NCBI GenBank assembly: GCA_016720545.1
Contig: JADKKK010000004.1
Coordinates: 186,001 to 250,000 of the forward strand
Direction: 5' to 3'
DNA: 64,000 nt
DNA from: Myxococcales bacterium
GTDB lineage: Bacteria > Myxococcota_A > Polyangia > Polyangiales > Polyangiaceae
Shown here: in pieces, positions 29,173 through 37,015 of the stretch
How the letters are laid out: every line of letters begins with the position of its first letter
Numbering within the stretch: position 1 is the stretch's first letter
The notes under the pieces: generated by a model
Database searches by the model: none
What the model saw: only the letters and a program-made list of their open reading frames with translations
Told to the model about the DNA's origin: nothing
Made by a program: the position numbers and the translations under genes

Positions 29173-30726
29173 TTAGGCGAGGTGGCCCACCACCGCCGCG
29201 GCCGCTGCCGCGAGCCCGCCCGAGCCGACCAGGTTCGCGACCGCCTCGATGTCCTTCGACAGCGGGCGGTCACCGACCATCGGCGCCACGCGCTCGCGGA
29301 CGAGCGCCAACGACGCCGCCACGCCGCGGCTTGGCGTCACGGGCGCGCGCTGGTCGACGCCCGCGCAGGCGGTCATGACCTCGATCGCCAGCGCGTGGCG
29401 CGTGTTCCGCACGACCATGCCGAGCTTCCGGGCGCTCACGCTGCCCATGCTGACGTGGTCCTCCTTTCCGGCGGACGACGGGATGCTGTCGACCGACGCG
29501 GGGTGGCACAGGACCTTGTTCTCGCTGACGAGCGAGGCGCTCGCGACCTGCGCGATCATGAACCCCGAGTGGAGGCCCGAACCTGCGGCCAGGAACGGCG
29601 TGAGGCCCGACGAGAGCGAGGGGTTCACGAGCTGCTCGACGCGCCGCTCGCTGATGTTGGCGAGCTCAGCCACCGCCATCGCGGCGAGGTCGAGCGCGAG
29701 GGCGAGCGGCTGCCCGTGGAAGTTGCCGCCGCTCAGGATCTCGGTCTCCCCGCTGTCGGTGAACACGCTGGGGTTGTCGGTCACGCTGTTGACCTCGCGC
29801 TCGAGCACCCCGCGGACCCACGCCAAGGCGTCGCGCGTGGCGCCATGCACTTGAGGCATGCAGCGGAGCGAGTAGGCGTCCTGCACCTTCGCGCAGTCGC
29901 GGTGGCTCTCCGCGATGCTGCTGTCTGCGAGGAGGGCGCGCAGGTTCGCCGCGACCACCTCCTGGCCGGGGTGGGGCCTCGCGGCGTGGAGGCGCGGGTC
30001 GAAGGGTTTGGTGGAGCCCTTCAGCGCCTCGAGGCTGATGGCGCCCGCGACGTCCGCTGCCGTGGCGAGGCGCTCGGCCTCCAGCAGGCGCAGCGTGCCA
30101 AGCGACGCCATGTATTGCGTGCCGTTGATGAGCGCGAGCCCCTCCTTGGCCTCGAGCACGATGGGCTCGACCCCCGCGCGCTTCATGGCCGCGCGCCCGT
30201 CCTCGACCGGGCCTTCACCCACGCGCGCCTCGCCCTCGCCGATGAGCACGAGCGCGAGGTGGGCGAGCGGGGCCAGATCGCCGGAGGCGCCGACCGAGCC
30301 CTGCGACGGGATGCGCGGGTGGACCCGGCCGTTCAGCATCGCGACGAGGGTGTCGAGCACCTCCGCGCGGACGCCCGAGTGTCCGAGCGCGAGCACCTGG
30401 GCGCGGAGCAACATGATCCCTCGCACCTCGGCCACGCCGAGGTCTTCGCCAATTCCCGTCGCGTGCGACCGCACCAGGTTTCGCTGCAAGGCGCGGATGT
30501 CGGCGGCCGAAATGCGCGTCTCGGCCAGCGCCCCGAAGCCGGTGTTCACGCCGTACACGTTCCTCGCGGCGTCGCCCGCCGCCACGATCGCGTCGATCGC
30601 TTGGCGAGAGGCCATGACCTTGCGTCGCGCCGTGGGGCACACTTCGACCGGACGCAGTCGCGCCGCCACGTCTTCGAGAGCGTCGAGGGTGAGCGGGAGA
30701 CCGAGGAGCACCGGAGCGTCGACCAT
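29173..30726 (-). CDS. hutH: Histidine ammonia-lyase (aromatic amino-acid lyase family)
   Basis: Deaminates histidine to urocanate using an MIO cofactor formed from Ala-Ser-Gly. 517 aa from ATG 30726, close to the usual ~510. MIO triad is at 147-149 in SQGSVGASGDLAPLAH. The catalytic loop VYGVNTGFGALAE (58-70) is intact, and NLVRSHATG (83-91) has the Ser-His pair typical of histidine rather than tyrosine or phenylalanine lyases. Also seen: QDAYSLRCMPQVHG, SVTDNPSVF, GGNFHGQPLAL. An upstream ATG at 30804 would add 26 residues. No hutU, hutI or hutG is nearby, so the gene stands alone here. Confidence 0.93.
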   Translation of the reverse strand: MVDAPVLLGLPLTLDALEDVAARLRPVEVCPTARRKVMASRQAIDAIVAAGDAARNVYGVNTGFGALAETRISAADIRALQRNLVRSHATGIGEDLGVAEVRGIMLLRAQVLALGHSGVRAEVLDTLVAMLNGRVHPRIPSQGSVGASGDLAPLAHLALVLIGEGEARVGEGPVEDGRAAMKRAGVEPIVLEAKEGLALINGTQYMASLGTLRLLEAERLATAADVAGAISLEALKGSTKPFDPRLHAARPHPGQEVVAANLRALLADSSIAESHRDCAKVQDAYSLRCMPQVHGATRDALAWVRGVLEREVNSVTDNPSVFTDSGETEILSGGNFHGQPLALALDLAAMAVAELANISERRVEQLVNPSLSSGLTPFLAAGSGLHSGFMIAQVASASLVSENKVLCHPASVDSIPSSAGKEDHVSMGSVSARKLGMVVRNTRHALAIEVMTACAGVDQRAPVTPSRGVAASLALVRERVAPMVGDRPLSKDIEAVANLVGSGGLAAAAAAVVGHLA

Positions 30727-30818
30727 CGCCTGGTCGTAGTCTGGATTCACGGGCGTGGGAACGCCTCCGGCGGAGCGGCCCTCAGGTAGGTGAGTGTGTG
30801 CCATCTGGTCGCTGGCGC

Positions 30819-30835
30819 GACCGATGTGGTCGGTC
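30819..30835. promoter_or_regulatory. Inverted repeat in divergent hutH / knottin-gene region
   Basis: gaccga-(5 bp)-tcggtc in the 237-bp gap between divergently transcribed hutH and the Cys-rich lipoprotein gene. It could be an operator for either. No recognised consensus. Confidence 0.25.
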
Positions 30836-30963
30836 GAGAGACCATTGGATGGAGCCGCCGCGGGGAGGAACCCCGGCGGTTGCCTCCCTCGCGGGAAGCA
30901 CGTCGTCGGCGTGGATCGTGCATCCGTAGGAGGGCGCGACGTCCGCGCCACTCGAGGTGCCTC

Positions 30964-32547
30964 TTGAAACGACCCTCCGCCACCGTGTTCGTCCTCGTTG
31001 CCGTTGCAGCGGCCGCCGGAGGCCTCTTCGCAGGGTGCGGGAGCCAGGAGGGGATCGTCATCGATGATGACGCTTCGGCCGACGGCGTGTCGCCTCCGCT
31101 CGACGGCGCACTGGACGCCACCGGCGGCGGCGAGGGAGGAGCGGACGGCGCGGTCGACGGCGGCGGAGGCGACGCCCGCGTCGACGGCTCACTGGACGGA
31201 TCGCGCGACGCGACCATCGTGGACGGGTCGCGGGTCGACTCGGCGGTGTGCACCCCGACCGGCGGCGCGTGTGCGACGAGCGTCGACTGCTGCACGGCGA
31301 ACTGCGACGCGACCACGCGGCTTTGTGTGCCGCCCGTCGCGGCCTGCAAAGCGCCTGGCGAGGCGTGCGCCACCGGGATCGAGTGCTGCACGTCGGCCTG
31401 CAACGGCGGAGCCTGCGATGCGCGGCCCTGCGTGGCCGACGGCCTGTCCTGCGCGACCAGCGGCGACTGCTGCGGCGCGAACTGCCAGCCCGACCCCCTC
31501 GGCGGCGGGAAGTGCGAGCCGCTGAACCCCACCTGCAAGACCGCGGGCAACCCCTGCGGGGCCGACGGCGAGTGTTGTTCGGCCTTCTGCAACGGCGGCG
31601 TCTGCTCGGCGCGTCCCTCCTTCTGCACCCAGGTGGGCGACGCGTGCGCGCGCGACACGGACTGCTGCACGGGCACGTGCACGATCGCGGCGGGCGCAAC
31701 GCTCGGTGTGTGTGGTGCCGTCCCGTCGGTCCCTGGCAGCCCCAACTGCTCGCCGGCCGGCACGCTCTGTTTCGAGGCCTCGACCACGTGCGGCGGGTCG
31801 TGCTGCAGTCGAAAGTGCGCTGTCTACGCCCCCTCGGGCCGCTCGATCTGCCAGCCCGCGAGCGGCTGCCGCCCCACCGGCGAGATCTGCGTGGGCGACG
31901 GGGACTGTTGCGGGTCGGGCACGCTGCCCGACGGCACGCTCGCCGAGGTCACCTGCGCGCGGCGCAACCCCTCGGATCCGGTCGGCAAATGTGACAACGG
32001 CAAGCGGTGCAGCCCGGCGGGCTCCATCTGCAAGCTGGCGACGACGTCGTGCAACGCCACGGACCGCTGCTGCTCCGGCACGGTGCAGCAGAACCCGCTG
32101 CGCTGCCAGCAGGACGCCCTCGGCGTCCCGCGCTGTCTCATCGCCCCGATCGACTGCACGGCGGCGCCGCCTCCCGCCGGGACGGCTTGCAGCTCGAGCG
32201 CCGACTGCTGCGGCAACCCCTGCACTCCGAGCCCCGCCGGTGGCTTCGTCTGTGGCGATCCCGGGAGCTGCGTCCCCGTCGCGGGGGCGTGCACGACCCA
32301 CGCCGACTGCTGCCCGGGCACCCCGTGTGTGTTCGCGCCTGGCTCGTCGTCCGGCGCCTGCGGCGGGGTCGTCCTGCCCGATGGCGGCGTCGGTCCGACG
32401 CCTGACTCCGGTGTGCCCGCGGACGGCGGCGGCGCCGACGGCGGTACTCCTCCGCCGGGATGCGCTCTCTACGGGCAGGTGTGTGCCGCGACGGCAGACT
32501 GCTGCGACGGCGTCCCGTGCACGAGCGGCCGGTGCCGTACGCCATGA
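30964..32547 (+). CDS. Lipoprotein with eleven tandem knottin-like cysteine modules
   Basis: 527 aa. The start is TTG 30964, supported by GAGGTG six bases upstream and by the signal peptide MKRPSATVFVLVAVAAAAGGLFAGC (lipobox FAGC). Residues ~27-93 are a flexible Asp/Gly/Ala linker. From ~95 to the end there are eleven units of pattern C-x6-C-x5-CC-x3-C-x(4-12)-C, e.g. CKAPGEACATGIECCTSAC and CVPVAGACTTHADCC. Six-cysteine units with an adjacent central pair are the inhibitor-cystine-knot spacing. Modules 6-8 have extended or shifted spacing, and a Pro/Gly/Asp linker precedes the last. Probably a surface-exposed disulfide-rich stalk or binder; the partner is unknown. Its TGA overlaps the next ATG (ATGA). 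Confidence 0.85.
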   Translation: MKRPSATVFVLVAVAAAAGGLFAGCGSQEGIVIDDDASADGVSPPLDGALDATGGGEGGADGAVDGGGGDARVDGSLDGSRDATIVDGSRVDSAVCTPTGGACATSVDCCTANCDATTRLCVPPVAACKAPGEACATGIECCTSACNGGACDARPCVADGLSCATSGDCCGANCQPDPLGGGKCEPLNPTCKTAGNPCGADGECCSAFCNGGVCSARPSFCTQVGDACARDTDCCTGTCTIAAGATLGVCGAVPSVPGSPNCSPAGTLCFEASTTCGGSCCSRKCAVYAPSGRSICQPASGCRPTGEICVGDGDCCGSGTLPDGTLAEVTCARRNPSDPVGKCDNGKRCSPAGSICKLATTSCNATDRCCSGTVQQNPLRCQQDALGVPRCLIAPIDCTAAPPPAGTACSSSADCCGNPCTPSPAGGFVCGDPGSCVPVAGACTTHADCCPGTPCVFAPGSSSGACGGVVLPDGGVGPTPDSGVPADGGGADGGTPPPGCALYGQVCAATADCCDGVPCTSGRCRTP

Positions 32548-34019
32548 AGCGCCCCACCATGAAGGCCGCCCACTTCCGAACCCTCGTCGTCACCCTCGCG
32601 TCGCTCGGTCTGGGCGGCGTGTGGGCGGGCTGCGGGACGACCACCGCGATCTCCGAGTACCCCGACAGCGCCCTGATTCCGGCGGGCGGCGACGGGGGGC
32701 CTGACGCCCCCGGCGACGGCGCGTGCGTCGGCCTCGCGTGCGGCAACCCCGAGGCGGGGAACTGCGTGGGGCTCGAGTGCCAGCGGGCCGTCTGCGAGGC
32801 TGGCACCACCACCAGCCTGAGCGGCACCGTGCTCGATCCCTCCGGGAAGGTGCCGCTCTACAACGCGTTCGTATATGTGCCGAACAGCGAACCGAACCCC
32901 ATCAAGGAGGGCGCGTCCTGCGATCGCTGCGACGGCCAGCTCAGCGGGCGGCCGATCGCGGTCGCCGCGACCGACTCGGCGGGGCGCTTTCGGCTCGAGG
33001 ACGTGCCGGTCGGCAAGGACATCCCGCTCGTGGTGCAGATCGGCAAGTGGCGCCGCAAGGTCGTCGTCCCCGCCGTCGCGGCCTGCGTCGACACACCGCT
33101 CGACGCCGGCCTCACGCGCCTGCCCAAGAACCGCGTGGAGGGCCATATCCCTCGCATCGCGCTCTCGACCGGCGGCGCCGACGCGCTCGAGTGTTTGCTC
33201 CGCAAGATCGGGCTCGACGACACCGAGTTCGGCCCCGAGGGCAGCCCGGCGCGCGTGCATCTCTTCTCCGGCGGAGGTTACTCGGACAACGGCACGCCCG
33301 TTCCCGCGCCGACGACCATGGCCGGGGGCACGGCGCTCACCGCGAGCAACGGGCTGTGGCGCGACGCCGCGTCGCTCGGTCGCTACGACGTGGTGTTGCT
33401 CGCGTGCGAGGGCGACGAGAACGCTCCCTCGAAGCCCGAGACCGCGCGCGCCGCGCTCTACGAGTACGCGAAGAATGGGGGCCGCGTGTTCGCGTCGCAC
33501 TACCACAACTACTTCTTCTCGGCCTCGCCGGTGCCCGCGGTGCAGGGGGTGGCCGCGTGGACCGACATGCGCCCCGATCCGGCGGGGAAGCTCGAGACGA
33601 TCGAGGCTACCGTGGAGACGAGCTTCCCGAAGGGCGCGGCGATGAAGGCCTGGCTCCAGAACACCGGCTCGCTGAGCGCGGCGGGTGGGCTGCCCATCCA
33701 GGAGGCGAGGCACAACGTCGAGACCCTCGGCGCGGGCGCCCTCAGCTGGATCCGGGTGACGAACCCGCGTTCGGGGAACACCGAGGCCGTGCAGTACATG
33801 TCGTTCAACACGCCCCTAGGCGCCGCCGACGCGGACGTGTGTGGTCGCGTGGTCTTCAGCAACCTCCACGTAGGCGCGGGCAGCACCGCAGGCCAGCCAT
33901 TCCCGACCGGCTGCTCCGGGGGAGAGCTGACGCCGCAGCAAAAGGCGTTGCTGTTCATGCTGTTCGATCTGTCCTCGTGTGTGCAGCGGGACGATCAGCC
34001 ACCGGCGCCGCCGCGTTAG
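32544..34019 (+). CDS. Lipoprotein with carboxypeptidase-regulatory-like domain, coupled to the knottin gene
   Basis: 491 aa, ATG inside the stop of the upstream gene. Signal peptide ends LGGVWAGC (lipobox WAGC). A short Cys/Gly/Asp segment follows (GACVGLACGNPEAGNCVGLECQ). Residues ~90-185 resemble a carboxypeptidase-regulatory-like (CarboxypepD_reg) beta-sandwich: TSLSGTVLDPSGKVPLYNAFVYVPN ... AVAATDSAGRFRLEDVPVGKDIPLVVQIGKWRRKV. The C-terminal ~270 residues include YDVVLLACEGDEN and YEYAKNGGRVFASHYHNYF, which look like a class-I-amidotransferase or ThuA-like fold used for binding; no catalytic triad is visible. Together with the knottin protein it probably forms an exported pair. Confidence 0.8.
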   Translation: MKRPTMKAAHFRTLVVTLASLGLGGVWAGCGTTTAISEYPDSALIPAGGDGGPDAPGDGACVGLACGNPEAGNCVGLECQRAVCEAGTTTSLSGTVLDPSGKVPLYNAFVYVPNSEPNPIKEGASCDRCDGQLSGRPIAVAATDSAGRFRLEDVPVGKDIPLVVQIGKWRRKVVVPAVAACVDTPLDAGLTRLPKNRVEGHIPRIALSTGGADALECLLRKIGLDDTEFGPEGSPARVHLFSGGGYSDNGTPVPAPTTMAGGTALTASNGLWRDAASLGRYDVVLLACEGDENAPSKPETARAALYEYAKNGGRVFASHYHNYFFSASPVPAVQGVAAWTDMRPDPAGKLETIEATVETSFPKGAAMKAWLQNTGSLSAAGGLPIQEARHNVETLGAGALSWIRVTNPRSGNTEAVQYMSFNTPLGAADADVCGRVVFSNLHVGAGSTAGQPFPTGCSGGELTPQQKALLFMLFDLSSCVQRDDQPPAPPR

Positions 34020-34211
34020 CGCTCGCACCGGGACCGCGCCGAGCAGCCCGGACAACATGGCCGCCGTTGTCTTGCGGACAGCCGGGACGCGAACGAACGA
34101 TGCGGACGCAGGGGCCCGACAAAAGAAAAGCGCTGCGCTCGCGGCACCCGTACCGACCCCCTCGGCCCACGGCCGCGGAACGACGGCAGGGCGGCTACGC
34201 CCGACCCTCTC

Positions 34212-35507
34212 CTAGAAGTCGGGCCGCGTGGCGACGGGCTTGGCGGTCGCCGGGCCGCCCTTCGTGGCCGCCCGCGGCTTGGTGGTCTGTGGCGCGGCCG
34301 CCGGCGGTCGCGTGGTGGTCGCTGCGGCGATCACTGCCGTGGCGACGCTCGCCGCCTCACCCGGTGGTGGCGGTGGCGGCGGTGGCGCGCTCGCCGGCTC
34401 TGCGGAGCTTGCCGTCGCGCTCGGCTGTGGCGCCGCGCCGGCGGTCCGGCGGTCGCCGCGTGCAAGCACGAAGACTGCGCCCACGATGAGCGCGACGACC
34501 ACGCCGAGGGCGAAGAAGGTCCCCGCCCGGGCGCGGGTGAGCCGCGAGCCCGGTCTTCGGAGGCTCTGGCGTGCCACGCTGCCGGAGCCCGGCTCCGATG
34601 GGCACGTCGGCGTGCCCTCGTCGACGGTGACGCTCGCGAGGCTCACGCCAAGGGCCGCTTCGGTCGCGCTGTCGGGACAGGCCTCGCGCAGTGCGAGCTC
34701 GAGCTCGGTGGTCGACGCGTGGCGCTCCAGGGGGGCCTTGCGTAGGGCCCGCTCGAGCTCGACGAACATGCGTGGAGGGATGTCGGGCGACGGGTCCACC
34801 TCGCGCTCCAGCACGGCCACGAGGCTCGCCGCCGCGGACGACGCCTGGAACGGGCCGCGGCCCGTGAGCAGCTCGATGGTCATCGCGGCGCACGAGAACA
34901 GGTCGCTGCGGGCGTCGAGCTCGACGCCCCCGCGGATCTGCTCGGGCGACATCGCGCTCGGCGTCCCGAGCACCTCGTCGCGCGCCGTGAAGCTCGGGCT
35001 GGACCCGGGCCGCTTCGCGATGCCGAAGTCGAGGAGCTTCGGCGTGACCACGCCCGCGCTGTCGACGGAGAGGAAGACGTTGCTCGCCTTGACGTCGCGG
35101 TGGATGACGCCCTGGGCGTGGGTGTGCGCGAGCGCGCGGAGGATCGGGAGGAGGACGGCGAGGGTTTCGCCCACGCTGAGCTTACCTCGGCGCGCGAGGA
35201 CAGCGGCGAGGCTCTCGCCGCGCAGTCGCTCCATCACGAGCACGGCCTCTCCCGCCTCGGTCGTCAGGAAGTCGTAGACACGTACGATGTTCGCGTGAAC
35301 CAGGCGCCCCGAGATGTCCGCTTCGTGCTTGAAGCGGGCGATCGTGGCGTCCGCGCCGTCGTCGCCCTCCTTCGGCGGCACGACGACCTTGAGCGCGACC
35401 TCGGCGCCCGTACGCTCGTTCCGCGCCGCGTACACGAGCGCCATCCCTCCGCGGCCGATCAGGCGCTCGACCGCGTAGTGACCAAAGCGCTCGGGTTGCG
35501 ACGCCAC
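34212..35507 (-). CDS. Ser/Thr protein kinase with C-terminal membrane helix
   Basis: 431 aa from GTG 35507 (MASQPERFGHYAVERL). Kinase domain ~8-270: glycine loop GRGGMALV, Lys40 in VALKVV, catalytic loop HRDVKASN (136-143), DFGIAKRPG, GTPSAMSPEQIRGG (APE position is SPE). An RD kinase with all catalytic residues. After a ~60-residue linker, one helix (GTFFALGVVVALIVGAVFVLA) and a Pro/Ala/Thr-rich periplasmic tail with basic repeats. The start is uncertain because the frame is open to 35609. It lies 126 bp after the lipoprotein gene at 35634 on the same strand and so may belong to the group led by the FHA/sigma-54 regulator. Confidence 0.9.
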   Translation of the reverse strand: MASQPERFGHYAVERLIGRGGMALVYAARNERTGAEVALKVVVPPKEGDDGADATIARFKHEADISGRLVHANIVRVYDFLTTEAGEAVLVMERLRGESLAAVLARRGKLSVGETLAVLLPILRALAHTHAQGVIHRDVKASNVFLSVDSAGVVTPKLLDFGIAKRPGSSPSFTARDEVLGTPSAMSPEQIRGGVELDARSDLFSCAAMTIELLTGRGPFQASSAAASLVAVLEREVDPSPDIPPRMFVELERALRKAPLERHASTTELELALREACPDSATEAALGVSLASVTVDEGTPTCPSEPGSGSVARQSLRRPGSRLTRARAGTFFALGVVVALIVGAVFVLARGDRRTAGAAPQPSATASSAEPASAPPPPPPPPGEAASVATAVIAAATTTRPPAAAPQTTKPRAATKGGPATAKPVATRPDF

Positions 35508-35633
35508 CCAGTCAGAGTATCGGTCGCCGCCCGATTCGCCAACGAAGGCGCGACGCGAGCCTGCCGAAATAGCAACAGTCACGCGCGCTTGGGCGACCCC
35601 AGCGCGCACCCCGGCGCTCGACGGAAACGCGCG

Positions 35634-36056
35634 CTAGTTGCACACGAAGCCGTCCTGGCGCTTGCACTGCACGTTGCTGCGCTTCGCGCAGCACGCCTCG
35701 CTTGCACCGCACCGCGCGGCGCACTCCGCGCAGGCCGCCGGGCAGTCGCCCGCGCACGGGACCGGGCCGCAGCAGGCGGTCGCGTAGGGCGGCGGAGTCC
35801 CGGGGCACCCCGAGCCCGGTGCGTCCGGAGCGGCGTCGGCGGTTGGCCCAAGGTGTGCGTCGGCGTCGCTCGGCGCGGCGTCGCTCGGCGCGGCGTCGCT
35901 CGGCGCGGCGTCGCTCGGCGCGGCGTCGCGTGCGACGCTCGTGTCGGCGGCGCCGTCGAGGTCGTCCTCGAACCGGTAGTCGGGGATGGCGCGGCACGCG
36001 ACCGCGGTCGCGAGGAGCGAGAGCGCCGTAGCGGCCTGGAGCGGGCGGCGCGGCAT
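35634..36056 (-). CDS. Cysteine-rich lipoprotein, 140 aa
   Basis: Signal peptide MPRRPLQAATALSLLATAVAC (lipobox AVAC). Residues ~45-70 are a (DAAPS)4 repeat forming an acidic spacer. The C-terminal ~65 residues hold thirteen cysteines, e.g. CCGPVPCAGDCPAACAECAARCGASEACCAKRSNVQC. The paired-Cys pattern is related in style, not in exact spacing, to the modules of the knottin lipoprotein at 30964. Start ATG overlaps the upstream stop by one base (TGATG), so it is co-translated with the TPR protein gene. Function unknown. Confidence 0.75.
   Translation of the reverse strand: MPRRPLQAATALSLLATAVACRAIPDYRFEDDLDGAADTSVARDAAPSDAAPSDAAPSDAAPSDADAHLGPTADAAPDAPGSGCPGTPPPYATACCGPVPCAGDCPAACAECAARCGASEACCAKRSNVQCKRQDGFVCN
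35861..35920 (-). repeat. 15-bp tandem repeat, 4 perfect copies, in Cys-rich lipoprotein
   Basis: Unit cggcgtcgctcggcg on the plus strand, four exact copies plus a partial fifth, encoding the DAAPS spacer repeat. Confidence 0.9.
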
Positions 36057-37015
36057 CAGAAAGTGCCTCCAATGCTCGCCGAGAGGCCCGTGGCGCGGCC
36101 CGCGTGATCGGCGCTCGGTCGCAGGAGCAGCCACGTCCCGGCGCCGAGCCCAAGCACCCCCGCCGCGCCGGTGGCGATGGCGAGTGGCAGCATCGCGCGC
36201 GCGCGGCCGGCGGCCGCCTCCACGGCGTCGGCGCTCTGCCGCGGGCACACGCCGCCTGGGCACGTCTCCTGGACGCTGGAGATGGCGGACTCGCGGACCG
36301 CCAGCGCGACGGCGCAGCCGGCGACCAGCGCCGCCCCCGCTCCGACGACGAGCGCACCCGGGGTGAGGTCCCTCGCGCCGACGGTGCGCGGCGGGGCCTG
36401 GGCGGGCCCCCGGGGGGCGGGTCGATCGACGCGCTCGCCACGCAGCCCGATGACCACGACCGTGGGTTTGCCGGCGGCGAGCGTCACGTGGATCGGCGCT
36501 GGCGCGTCGCTCCCTCTGCGCACCACGACGCTGTGGGCTCCGGGCTCGAGGGTCACGGTCGCGCGGCGGTCCGTGACGGGCACGGGGTGCTCGTCGATGA
36601 GGAGCTCCAGCGCGCTCGAAGTGGCCCCGTCGATCTCGACGGAGAGCTCCGAGAGCTCCAACGCGAGCGCCAACGCGCGGGCTCTTGCGCTCTCGACGAC
36701 GGCCGCGTCGGCGGGGCGGGCGACCTCGCCGACCGCGCGGTAGGCCGTCAGCGCCTCCGGCCGTCGCGCGAGGGCCTCCAGGCAGGCGGCGACGCGGTAG
36801 CGGACCGAGGCTGTGTCGCGCTCGCGCTGAACCGCGCGGAACATGGCGAGCGCGGCCCCGACGTTGCCCCGGGACTCCTCGTCGTACGCGGCCGTGAACG
36901 CGGCGCGGAGAGCCTCGACGTCGCTTGGCTCTGCCGCGCGCGCGGGGCCGCTCATGAGGACGGCGGCGATGGCGATCGCGGCCACGCGCGCGCCGCGCCG
37001 TTCACTCATCGCCAT
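36056..37015 (-). CDS. TPR/PEGA-like exported protein, 319 aa
   Basis: Signal peptide AAIAIAAVLMSGPARA. Residues ~30-120 are TPR-like (AFTAAYDEESRGNVGAALAMFRAVQRERDTASVRYRVAACLEAL). Residues ~125-200 are a PEGA-type beta domain (LELLIDEHPVPVTDRRATVTLEPGAHSVVV). Two hydrophobic helices follow (GALVVGAGAALVAGCAVALAV; AMLPLAIATGAAGVLGLGAGTWLLL), probably membrane-spanning. This layout is frequent in myxobacterial genes beside kinases. The ATG at 37015 lies within the end of the sigma-54 regulator gene (14-bp overlap); ATG 37009 is an alternative. It is followed by the Cys-rich lipoprotein gene with a 1-bp overlap. Confidence 0.8.
   Translation of the reverse strand: MAMSERRGARVAAIAIAAVLMSGPARAAEPSDVEALRAAFTAAYDEESRGNVGAALAMFRAVQRERDTASVRYRVAACLEALARRPEALTAYRAVGEVARPADAAVVESARARALALALELSELSVEIDGATSSALELLIDEHPVPVTDRRATVTLEPGAHSVVVRRGSDAPAPIHVTLAAGKPTVVVIGLRGERVDRPAPRGPAQAPPRTVGARDLTPGALVVGAGAALVAGCAVALAVRESAISSVQETCPGGVCPRQSADAVEAAAGRARAMLPLAIATGAAGVLGLGAGTWLLLRPSADHAGRATGLSASIGGTF

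Noticed and set aside
30747..31787. Minus-strand 346-codon frame beside hutH
   Set aside because: Antisense to the knottin lipoprotein, whose signal peptide, ribosome site and cysteine modules are clear.
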